Source: an uncultured bacterium (lineage in GTDB: Bacteria; Muiribacteriota; Ozemobacteria; Ozemobacterales; Ozemobacteraceae). From it: a stretch of 34,944 nucleotides of DNA. The position numbers and the translations under genes were made by a program. The number at the start of each line of letters is the position of its first letter. Position 1 is the first letter of the stretch. Shown piece after piece: positions 1-7,054 of the stretch. The notes under the pieces are model-generated. The model had not been told where the DNA came from. It saw only the letters and a list, made by a program, of their open reading frames with translations, and made no database searches. Location of the stretch: assembly GCA_900317935.1 (NCBI GenBank), contig ONIU01000028.1, positions 19,739 through 54,682 on the forward strand, given 5' to 3'.

Positions 1-588
1 ATAGTTTCTGAATCATCTGCAGCCGCTGGTGTTAGAAGAATTGAAGCTGTAACAGGTTCTGCTGCTCTTGAAAAAATGCATGAACTCAAGCATTTTGAAC
101 GTGACATGGCAAAGACTCTTGATTGTGACTTGAATTCTTCTTTGACTAAGGCTGAAAAGCTTATGGCTGACACAAAAGAACTTCGTCACGAAATCGAAAA
201 GCTCCGCAAATCTGAAGCAAAAGGCAAGATTGAAAGCATTAAGAATGGTGCTAAAGAAATCAACGGTTCTGCTTTGTATTTAGGTCAGACTGACGGTATG
301 TCTGTTGATGAAATGAAGGAAATGGCTGACGAACTCGTAGCTAATTCCAAAGTTCCAGCTGTAGTATTGTTGGCAGCCGGTGGAGAAAAAGCAAACTTCG
401 TTCTTAAGGTTGCTGCTGACCTTGTTAAGAAAGGTGTTCATGCTGGCAAACTTATAAAAGAAGTAGCTAAAGTTGCTCAAGGCGGCGGCGGTGGAAGACC
501 AGACATGGCTTCTGCTGGTGGCAAAGACCCATCTAAGATTGGTGAAGCCCTCGCTCTTGGCGAAAAGCTAATTTCCGAACAACTCTAG
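1..588 (+). CDS. alaS: Alanyl-tRNA synthetase, C-terminal part (5' end outside window)
   Basis: The reading frame is open from base 1 and ends at TAG 586-588, so this is the last 195 residues of a gene that begins upstream. The first residues include SAAAGVRRIEAVTG, the conserved link that follows the editing domain of alanyl-tRNA synthetase. A charged helical, probably coiled-coil, stretch follows, and then a DHHA1-type domain with the glycine run GGGGGRPDMASAGGKD near the C-terminus. The enzyme attaches alanine to tRNA-Ala in the cytoplasm; the C-terminal domain is known to help in tRNA binding and dimerisation. ruvX follows on the same strand after a strong hairpin, an order seen in many bacteria. 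Identification is secure; only the catalytic half is missing because of the window edge. Confidence 0.95.
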   Translation: MVSESSAAAGVRRIEAVTGSAALEKMHELKHFERDMAKTLDCDLNSSLTKAEKLMADTKELRHEIEKLRKSEAKGKIESIKNGAKEINGSALYLGQTDGMSVDEMKEMADELVANSKVPAVVLLAAGGEKANFVLKVAADLVKKGVHAGKLIKEVAKVAQGGGGGRPDMASAGGKDPSKIGEALALGEKLISEQL

Positions 589-598
589 TCTTTAAGAT

Positions 599-623
599 GC
601 TCCCTCAGGTTAGCTGGGGGAGC
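599..623 (+). terminator. Hairpin after alaS, probable terminator or attenuator
   Basis: A 10-bp stem (599-608 with 614-623, one G-T pair) closes a 5-base loop, 10 bases after the alaS stop codon. The following bases are T-rich (TGTTGCTTTAG) but not a clean T run. It could act as a weak intrinsic terminator or a mRNA 3'-end stabiliser between alaS and ruvX. Confidence 0.5.
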
Positions 624-681
624 TGTTGCTTTAGTGACTTAAGGGATCTTATTTAAGGTTTGTTATTATTAATAAATAATT

Positions 682-1113
682 ATGAAAATACTTGCATTAG
701 ATGTTGGTCAAAAACGTATTGGTGTAGCAACTTGTGACAGACTAGAAATAGCTGCAACTCCCCATTCTGTAGTAAAAGCAGGCAGAACAGCTGTTGATGA
801 AGTCGTTAAGATTATTAACAACGAGGAAGTTGAGGCAGTGGTAATTGGTTTGCCTGTTTCTTTCGATGGAAAAGAACGGGAATCCTGTGAAAGAGCCAGA
901 TTTTTCAAAAACGAGTTGGAAAAGAAAATCAGTCTTCCAATTGAATTTGTTGATGAAAAGTTTACTTCTAAAATTGCTGAAACTTCACTTATAGAAGCTG
1001 GTATGCGCAGAGAAAACCGTAAAAATGTAATAGATGCAGTTGCTGCTTCCATAATTTTAAGGGGTTACCTCGATCAGAGAAGAATTCAGAGAGAGTTGAG
1101 AGATGAGAATTGA
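682..1113 (+). CDS. ruvX: RuvX/YqgF-family putative Holliday junction resolvase
   Basis: The 143-residue product has the YqgF/RuvX pattern: N-terminal LALDVGQKRIGVA with the first catalytic Asp, VIGLPVSFDG in the middle, FVDEKFTS, and a C-terminal DAVAASIILRGYL helix. The family has an RNase H-like fold and is implicated in pre-16S rRNA 5' processing and/or Holliday junction cleavage. Length is normal. The start is an ATG without a clear Shine-Dalgarno sequence. The last codons (RELRDEN and stop) lie in a repeat: bases 1096-1115 are identical to the reverse complement of 16182-16201 in the fliO-fliP island, so the natural C-terminus seems to have been replaced by repeat-derived sequence just after the conserved core. 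Function should be unaffected because all family motifs lie upstream. Confidence 0.92.
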   Translation: MKILALDVGQKRIGVATCDRLEIAATPHSVVKAGRTAVDEVVKIINNEEVEAVVIGLPVSFDGKERESCERARFFKNELEKKISLPIEFVDEKFTSKIAETSLIEAGMRRENRKNVIDAVAASIILRGYLDQRRIQRELRDEN

Positions 1114-1115
1114 GA
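1096..1115 (+). repeat. 20-base repeat copy covering the ruvX stop codon
   Basis: This stretch, GAGAATTGAGA-like, is exactly the reverse complement of 16182-16201. The low-complexity purine-rich sequence continues to about 1147 with CAACAGAG-type subrepeats. It encodes the last RuvX residues and its stop. Confidence 0.75.
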
Positions 1116-1146
1116 GATTAGAGCAACAGAGCAACAGAGCATCAGA

Positions 1147-1267
1147 GCGGACAGTAGACGCGAAACCTTTTATTCTCCGCACAAGGCTCGTTCTCTCTAA
1201 GATTATTCGAAGGCAGAGATTGGCAGAGACCGCGGAGGAGAATAAGGTTGAACAAGCAGCTGTCCGC
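1147..1267. repeat. About 121-base imperfect palindrome
   Basis: The outer arms GCGGACAG (1147-1154) and CTGTCCGC (1260-1267) are perfectly complementary. Inner arms 1164-1180 and 1232-1249 are complementary apart from small bulges (AACCTT plus ATTCTCC against GGAGAATAAGGTT). No protein-like reading frame is convincing here. It looks like a small mobile palindromic element or a structured non-coding unit in the ruvX downstream gap (1114-1447), which otherwise holds only repeats. Confidence 0.6.
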
Positions 1268-1290
1268 TTTCAGTTCCGACACCACTTCCG

Positions 1291-1326
1291 ACTCTTCCAA
1301 CCCTTCCAACTCTTATAACTCTTCTC
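1291..1326 (-). repeat. 9-base minisatellite, 4 units
   Basis: Read on the plus strand the units are ACTCTTCCA, ACCCTTCCA, ACTCTTATA, ACTCTTCTC. On the minus strand this is the GTTGGAAGG family found at 15897-16022 and inside flhB, including the variant unit with GTTATAAGA that also ends the flhB array. Confidence 0.75.
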
Positions 1327-1398
1327 TAAAAACTATAGAATTAATCTCTAAAATCTGATATATATATTTAACTAGTTAATTTTATAATTTGATTTTAT

Positions 1399-1437
1399 GG
1401 ATTGCCACGCCTCTTTCAGAGGCTCGCAATGACGAGG
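1399..1437. repeat. REP-like palindromic element
   Basis: The element reads GGATTGCC...GCAATGACGA. ATTGC (1401-1405) pairs with GCAAT (1426-1430), and GCCTCT (1409-1414) with AGAGGC (1418-1423) around a TTC loop. Palindromes with GGATTGC and GCAATGACG ends are widespread intergenic repeats in many bacterial phyla. It lies 10 bases before the next gene and could form part of its leader. Confidence 0.65.
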
Positions 1438-1447
1438 TATTAAATAA

Positions 1448-1861
1448 ATGTCAGTAAACTATAAATGTGTTCTTTTTTGTGAAGATATACGCCAGGAAGT
1501 TGGCGGTCGTGTAAGCTTGATGGGTATTCTTGGAACCAAGCTATTGGTTCAGGATTTCCCTTTAGTTTTCCCAAAACTCTGTTTGTTCATTGAATGGGGA
1601 GAAGTCAAAGAAAACATTAATGTTACTTTGAATATTATTCCTCCTGATGGAGTTAAGATGAATTCTGTTCACCCAACTGCTAATATTGCTGCTCAGCAGG
1701 GTGTGGTTTCTCGTTCTATGATTGTTCTGACTAATTTTGCTTTCCCAAAAGCTGGTCAGTATGTTTTTGAATTTGTTGTAAACAATGAAGTAATCAGCAG
1801 AGAAATCTTTGCTGTAGAAAAATACGAACCAAATTCCATTCCAACTTCAAAAATAAACTAA
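1448..1861 (+). CDS. DUF6941-family protein of unknown function
   Basis: The 137-residue product resembles the DUF6941 family by its opening (CVLFCEDIRQEVGGRVSLMGI), the LVFPKLCLFIEWG segment and the closing GQYVFEFVVNNEVI strand pair. It appears to be a small all-beta cytoplasmic protein with no signal peptide or membrane segment. No biochemical role of the family is known to me. The ATG start is 10 bases after a REP-like palindrome and lacks a good Shine-Dalgarno sequence. The stop is followed after one base by the next gene, so the two are almost certainly co-translated. The family assignment is from memory of the pattern and is moderately sure. Confidence 0.7.
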   Translation: MSVNYKCVLFCEDIRQEVGGRVSLMGILGTKLLVQDFPLVFPKLCLFIEWGEVKENINVTLNIIPPDGVKMNSVHPTANIAAQQGVVSRSMIVLTNFAFPKAGQYVFEFVVNNEVISREIFAVEKYEPNSIPTSKIN

Positions 1862-1862
1862 T

Positions 1863-3080
1863 ATGGCTGAAAACTTCTCTTTAATTCTTGAAACAGCATT
1901 AACTAAACCAGATTCTTTTATTCAGAGTATTTTACCAGAGCTTGATCCTCTTTCTGAAGATAAACTAAAGGCTTTGGCTTCTGTTCTTGAATCAGGAACA
2001 GTAATTGATAAACAGAATGTTACAAAGTTATTTGTAGAGAATTTAAGAGAAGATGGGGCTGCTTATTTAACTAGTGTTATAGATGTAAAAAGGCCAAAGC
2101 TTTTTATTCCGATAGCGAATATTATTGGTGAATTGCATTATGGCAAGGCATTAGATGCGTTAAAAGTAGCCTTAAAGAAAGAGTATTCAGAGTTAGTGCT
2201 TGCTGCAATAAAGGCAATTTCTCTGATGCCCTCTTCTAAGCCGGTTGTTGATACTTTATCTTCTTTTTATCTTACTTTTGAAGATGAAGTTTTGTTGTCT
2301 AAAAGCATTAAATATTTGGCTACATACTCTATAGAGCTAGTTCCAATTTTTCTTGAAAAGTATCCCAAATTGAAGCCTGAAAGACAGATGTGGTTGCTGG
2401 ACTATTTTTCTTTTGTGGCTGATGACCGTTCTGAAAAATTGCTCATAGAAGAATATAAGAAATATCCTGATGAAAAAGGAATTTATTGTATAGATGGTTT
2501 GGGCAAAATTGGAACGGATAAAGCTGTTGAGGCTCTGTCAAAATCTCTTGAAACTCCTGAATGGTTCTTGAGAAAGCATATAGTTACTGCTCTTGGAGTT
2601 TCTAATAATGTAAATGCAATTCCACCTTTACTTAAAGCTCTTGATGACGATCATGTACTTGTTAGAGGAGCAGCAGTTAAAAGCCTTTCACAGGTTGGGA
2701 ATATGAATCCAGACTTGTTGATTAGTTCATTAAAAACTGCAAATAAACAGATGAAAAGCAATCTTGTCAGAGCTATGGGATTGCTTAAAAACGAAAAATT
2801 CGTAGAACCTTTAATTGAAGTTTTAAAAGATAGAAACAGTTTGTTTTATTCTATTGACGCAGTAGGCGATTTGGGTTTCCCACAAGCTGAATTTGCATTG
2901 AGACGTCTTTTAAAAGATGATATCTGGTTTAATCGTTTAAATGCCTTAGAAGCTTTAGCAAAACTGAATTCCAGAGAATTGAAAAAGTTTGCTCAAGAAG
3001 CAGAACAAGATGAAAATGATATGGTTAGAAATTCTGCTTCTCGCATATTAGTAGCTTTAAAAACAAAGCAACTTCAATAA
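1863..3080 (+). CDS. HEAT-repeat protein
   Basis: The 405-residue protein is made almost wholly of HEAT-type helical pairs. Clear units include IANIIGELHYGKALDALKVA, CIDGLGKIGTDKAVEALSKS, IVTALGVSNNVNAIPPLLKA and the DAVGDLGFPQAEFALRRLLK segment near the end. No catalytic motif, signal peptide or membrane helix is visible. Such solenoids usually act as protein-binding scaffolds, and the partner cannot be read from the sequence. Translation is coupled to the DUF6941 gene (one base between stop and ATG). The gene converges with the chemotaxis gene on the other strand with only eight bases between stops and no room for separate terminators, so transcripts of the two clusters probably overlap at their 3' ends. 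Confidence 0.85.
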   Translation: MAENFSLILETALTKPDSFIQSILPELDPLSEDKLKALASVLESGTVIDKQNVTKLFVENLREDGAAYLTSVIDVKRPKLFIPIANIIGELHYGKALDALKVALKKEYSELVLAAIKAISLMPSSKPVVDTLSSFYLTFEDEVLLSKSIKYLATYSIELVPIFLEKYPKLKPERQMWLLDYFSFVADDRSEKLLIEEYKKYPDEKGIYCIDGLGKIGTDKAVEALSKSLETPEWFLRKHIVTALGVSNNVNAIPPLLKALDDDHVLVRGAAVKSLSQVGNMNPDLLISSLKTANKQMKSNLVRAMGLLKNEKFVEPLIEVLKDRNSLFYSIDAVGDLGFPQAEFALRRLLKDDIWFNRLNALEALAKLNSRELKKFAQEAEQDENDMVRNSASRILVALKTKQLQ

Positions 3081-3088
3081 TAAATATT

Positions 3089-4630
3089 TTATTCTTCTTT
3101 TGGATTATCAAAAACTATTCTGTGAGCATTTAAAAGAATAATAATACTGTTGTCTATTTTACCAACACCGCGCAAATATTCAATGTCTACACTTTCACTA
3201 ACTCTTGTTGGTGGTTCTATAGCAGTTTCTGGCATACGAATAACTTCTTTAACGCTATCTACCAGGAAACCAGCTTTTACTTTTTCTTCTTCAAAAGAAA
3301 GAATAATAATCTGATTTAGTGGTGATTTTTCACCTTCAGAAAGTTTAAGTCTTCTTCTTGTATTTATAACAGGAATAATTTCACCACGGAGATTTATGAC
3401 TCCATCTATATGAGATGGGGCTTTAGGTACTCTCGTGATATTTGTAAGATTTATAATAGTTTCAATCTGCGTAATTTCTAAGGCATAAGTTTCACCAGCC
3501 AACATAAATGTTATCAGTTGAGTAAAACCAATAACTTCTTTTTCTTCTTCTTCTTCAGATTCTTCAGCGGCTTGTTGCTGAACAGCCTGAGGGGGCGGAG
3601 GTGTTGGTTGTGCTATAGCTGGCTGTGCCGGTGCCTGTGGAACAGAAACTGGTGTTGCTGCCTGAGGAGCATATACTGGTTGCGGAGCAGGAGCTACTGC
3701 AACAGGTTGTGGCGGTGGCGGAGGAGCTACAGCAGCAGGTGGAGCTGATGGAGCAGGGGGAGCATATACTGGTTGAGGAGCTGAAATAGGAGCAGGAGTT
3801 GGCCCTTCACTAAAATCAGCTGCACTTAACTCAGTTGTTTCAACAGATTCTATTTCTGAAATTCCTTCTATTGCGCCTTTAACATCTTGGCTGCTCTGGG
3901 CAGAAATTAAAAGCATTTTGAAAGAGCGGTCAAATTTTTCGTTTTCTAAGTCTTTGACGTCTGGAAGAGATTTGGTTATTTCTGCCTGACATTCTTCTAT
4001 GGCACGCATTACCATGAAAACGCGAGGCCCTTTCAAAAGACAGTCTGCAACTAATGAAACCTTAAGAAGAATAACATGTTTTCCACTGTCTTTTGCTTCA
4101 TGTAGACCAGATAGTTCTAAATCTGAAAGACCAAATTCTGAAATATTAGCATTACTAGCAGAAGCTGCAGCAGCAGGATTTCTAGAAACATTTGAGGCGG
4201 GCGGTGGTGCTTGAACAGCAGCAGGTGCAGCGGCTGCCGGAACCTGACCATTGGCCATAGCAGAAAGCTTGCCAGATATTTCAGAGAGATCTACTGTTGA
4301 TTCTGTTTGATTAATGCTGTCTTCAACAAGGGTTCTAAGTATGTCAAATGTTTCAAAAATAAGGTCTATGACAGGCGGAGTAACTGCTAACTGATTGTTT
4401 CTTAGTTTATCAAGAAGGTTTTCCATTTCATGGGTAAGATGGGCAATCTTTTCAAAACCCATGGTGGCCGACATGCCTTTAAGAGTATGTGCAGCTCTGA
4501 AGATTTCACCAACAGCCTCAATATTAGAAGGATTCTGCTCTAATTCGAGCAGCTTTTTATCCATCATATCAAGGTTTTCACGAGCACCATCTATATAGGC
4601 ACCCATATATTCGGAAAGATCTATTTCCAA
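3089..4630 (-). CDS. Kinase-less CheA/CheW chimera (Hpt-P2-linker-CheW)
   Basis: The 513-residue protein starts with an Hpt (P1) domain carrying FRAAHTLKGMSATMGF with the phosphorylatable His48. A P2-like CheY-binding region follows at about 165-275, then a Pro/Ala/Gln-rich linker at about 275-365, and a C-terminal CheW domain with GVINLRGEIIPVINTRRRL. The CheA dimerisation and ATPase domains are absent. Its first ~130 residues are close to those of the neighbouring CheA (most positions identical), whereas its CheW domain is of the coupling-protein type and unlike CheA's own P5. It is therefore a fusion of a duplicated CheA N-terminus to a CheW. The start is TTG, chosen because AAGGAG lies 8 bases upstream and MEIDLSEYMG aligns with the CheA start MDIDLSQYMG. 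It probably links receptors to CheA and can accept phosphate from it; that role is inferred. Confidence 0.85.
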   Translation of the reverse strand: MEIDLSEYMGAYIDGARENLDMMDKKLLELEQNPSNIEAVGEIFRAAHTLKGMSATMGFEKIAHLTHEMENLLDKLRNNQLAVTPPVIDLIFETFDILRTLVEDSINQTESTVDLSEISGKLSAMANGQVPAAAAPAAVQAPPPASNVSRNPAAAASASNANISEFGLSDLELSGLHEAKDSGKHVILLKVSLVADCLLKGPRVFMVMRAIEECQAEITKSLPDVKDLENEKFDRSFKMLLISAQSSQDVKGAIEGISEIESVETTELSAADFSEGPTPAPISAPQPVYAPPAPSAPPAAVAPPPPPQPVAVAPAPQPVYAPQAATPVSVPQAPAQPAIAQPTPPPPQAVQQQAAEESEEEEEKEVIGFTQLITFMLAGETYALEITQIETIINLTNITRVPKAPSHIDGVINLRGEIIPVINTRRRLKLSEGEKSPLNQIIILSFEEEKVKAGFLVDSVKEVIRMPETAIEPPTRVSESVDIEYLRGVGKIDNSIIILLNAHRIVFDNPKEE

Positions 4631-4662
4631 AGCTTATACTCCTTTAATAATCAACTCTTGCC

Positions 4663-6960
4663 TTACATTGACTGGCCTTTTTGGAAGAATGCTGGAATAT
4701 CAAGAATCAATGCAACGTCACCGTCACCACGCATTGTTGCGCCCATGATTCCTGGAATTCCGCTAAGCAGATTCCCAAGAGACTTAATAACTATTTCTTG
4801 TTGTCCCTGAAGTTCATCTACCATAAATCCAGCACGCTTTTCACCAGATGAACATACAACTATTGATATTTCATCTTCTTTTGCATCAAGTGCTTTACGT
4901 TCTTCCTCTGTAGTCGGAACATCCAGCATATTTCTTAACCTTATTATCGGAAGAACATCACCGCGAAGTAATGTAACTTCCTGATGCTGAACAATATTTA
5001 TGTCTGATCTGGTAATGTCCATGGTTTCCTGAACAGAACCAAGAGGTATAGCAAAAACTTCTTTACCTATTCTAACCATTAATGCTGGTAGAATTGCAAG
5101 TGTTAATGGCAGTTTAATAGTGACTTTTGAACCTTCGTTAACTTTTGATTCAAGCTCTAATACGCCATTTAAATCTTCTAGCTTTGCCTTAACCGCGTCC
5201 ATACCAACGCCACGGCCGGAAATATCGCTTACTGTTGCTGCCGTTGAGAAGCCAGGCAGATAGATGATTTTTTGTATGTCTTCAGGAGTCATTTTGTTAA
5301 TCTGTTCCTGGGTAAACATACCCTTTTCAACTGCTTTTCTTCCAACGATAGTAGGGTCAACACCTTTGCCGTCATCTTTAACTTCGATTAAAACGTTATT
5401 TCCTTCGTGACGTGCGACAAGTGTAATTGTTCCTACTTCAGGCTTACCTTTGGCAATTCTTTCTTCAGGAAGTTCAATACCGTGGTCTATGGAGTTTCTT
5501 ATCAAGTGGACCATTGGGTCACCGATTTCGTCGATAACCGTTCTGTCCATTTCGGTTTCTTTACCTTCAACAACAAGATTAATCTTTTTATTGAGTTTCT
5601 TGGAAAGGTCACGAACCATACGCGGGAATCTTTCAAAAAGCTGTTCTACAGGAACCATTCGAACCTGCATAACTACTGTTTGAAGAGAGTTACTTATTTG
5701 AGAAACACGCGTAAGTGCTTCATTTAAATCTTTTAATTTATGTTTTGTGCCTATTTCTTCTAGTCTTGTTCTGTTAATAACAAGTTCCCCAGCTAGATTC
5801 ATTAATTCATCTAGACGGCGCATATCTACACGAACAGTCTGGGTTGCGTGTTTTTCTGCAGCAGATTTTGCTCCTGGCTTGGCAGGAGGTTTTGCTGGTG
5901 GAGCCGGTTTATTTGGCGGCGGAGGCGGTGGCGGAGTAGCAGGAGCTACCGCTTGTGGAGGCGGTGCTGCAACCGGGGGCCTTGCTGGAGCAACAGCAAC
6001 AGGTTGTGCTGGAGCTGGAGCCGTAACAGGTGTAGAAACAGGTGGTGGCGGCGGGGGAGGTGGTGGAGCAGCAGGCGCTGCCTGAACCATACTTGATTGA
6101 ATCTTAAAATCATTTGGACTTAATTTTATGATTAATACTGATGCAATTTCAGAAATACCTTCAATGGCATCTTTGGCATCTGCATCTGATTTTGGCCCTA
6201 TAACCACCATCTTGAAGGATAAGTCGAACTTTTCTTCTTCGATATCCTTGGTGTCGGGAACTGATTTTAAAGTTTCAAAACCTAGTTCTTCTAATCCTCT
6301 TGTGACCATAAAAGCTCTAGGAGCTTTCAAAAGACAATCTGGAACAAGAGTTACTTTAATTAATAAAATATTGCTGTTATTATTAGCAGCTTCAAGTAGA
6401 ACCTGATTTTCATATTCGTTAATGGTTATATCTGCTAATTCTGCGGCTTTTGCCGGGTCTGCAGCTCCACCTGAAGCTGGCTGGGATGCAACCGGAGCTG
6501 ATGAGGCCGCTGGAGCAGGTGCTGCAGCTGGTGCTGCAACTGGTGCTGGTTGAGCTGCTGGTGCAGGTGCCGCTTGGCCGTTTGCAGCAGCATTGAGTTT
6601 GGCAACGATGCCATCTAAGTCAACACCAGAATCTGTAGATTCAATACTGTCGTTAATTAGAACTCTTAAAACGTCAAAAGTTTCAAAAACCAGGTCTATA
6701 ATTGGAGGAGTGACCTCTAACTGATGATTACGCAGTTTATCGAGAATATTTTCCATAACATGGGTAAGATGAGCAACTTTTTCAAAACCCATGGTAGCTG
6801 ACATACCTTTTAATGTGTGTGCAGCTCTAAATATTTCTCCTACAGCTTCAAGATTGCTTGGATCCTGCTCTAAAGCGAGTAGGTGTTTATCCATTAAATC
6901 GAGGTTCTCTTTTGAACCGTCGATATACATTCCCATATATTGGGATAAATCAATATCCAT
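4663..6960 (-). CDS. cheA: Chemotaxis histidine kinase CheA
   Basis: All five CheA regions are present in 765 residues: Hpt with His48 (RAAHTLKGMSATMGF), a P2 region at about 180-285, the dimerisation helix pair (RVDMRRLDELMNLAGELVIN), the ATPase with N box HLIRNSIDHGIE, G1 DDGKGVD and G2 GRGVGMDAVK, and a C-terminal CheW-like P5. Long Ala/Pro linkers surround P2. The enzyme autophosphorylates under receptor control and passes phosphate to CheY (encoded at 17.1-17.5 kb) and presumably CheB (not in the window). An AGGA-type ribosome site precedes the ATG. It sits between flhF and the Hpt-CheW chimera, 32 bases before the latter, so the two should be made together. A 94-base AT-rich gap separates it from flhF without a recognisable terminator. 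Confidence 0.96.
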   Translation of the reverse strand: MDIDLSQYMGMYIDGSKENLDLMDKHLLALEQDPSNLEAVGEIFRAAHTLKGMSATMGFEKVAHLTHVMENILDKLRNHQLEVTPPIIDLVFETFDVLRVLINDSIESTDSGVDLDGIVAKLNAAANGQAAPAPAAQPAPVAAPAAAPAPAASSAPVASQPASGGAADPAKAAELADITINEYENQVLLEAANNNSNILLIKVTLVPDCLLKAPRAFMVTRGLEELGFETLKSVPDTKDIEEEKFDLSFKMVVIGPKSDADAKDAIEGISEIASVLIIKLSPNDFKIQSSMVQAAPAAPPPPPPPPPVSTPVTAPAPAQPVAVAPARPPVAAPPPQAVAPATPPPPPPPNKPAPPAKPPAKPGAKSAAEKHATQTVRVDMRRLDELMNLAGELVINRTRLEEIGTKHKLKDLNEALTRVSQISNSLQTVVMQVRMVPVEQLFERFPRMVRDLSKKLNKKINLVVEGKETEMDRTVIDEIGDPMVHLIRNSIDHGIELPEERIAKGKPEVGTITLVARHEGNNVLIEVKDDGKGVDPTIVGRKAVEKGMFTQEQINKMTPEDIQKIIYLPGFSTAATVSDISGRGVGMDAVKAKLEDLNGVLELESKVNEGSKVTIKLPLTLAILPALMVRIGKEVFAIPLGSVQETMDITRSDINIVQHQEVTLLRGDVLPIIRLRNMLDVPTTEEERKALDAKEDEISIVVCSSGEKRAGFMVDELQGQQEIVIKSLGNLLSGIPGIMGATMRGDGDVALILDIPAFFQKGQSM

Positions 6961-7054
6961 CAGTTTCCTCGGAAGAACAATTGTTAACTACATAATTAAT
7001 CAAGTATCAAATTATACTCCAAAACAAGTTAAAATGGAAAATATTTTGTTTCAC

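Noticed and set aside
1103..1318. 71-codon open frame after ruvX
   Set aside because: It runs through the CAACAGAG tract, the 121-base palindrome and the minisatellite, with no protein-like composition.
5407..6096. Several plus-strand frames opposite cheA
   Set aside because: They are antisense to conserved CheA domains and the Pro/Ala linker, whose composition opens other frames.
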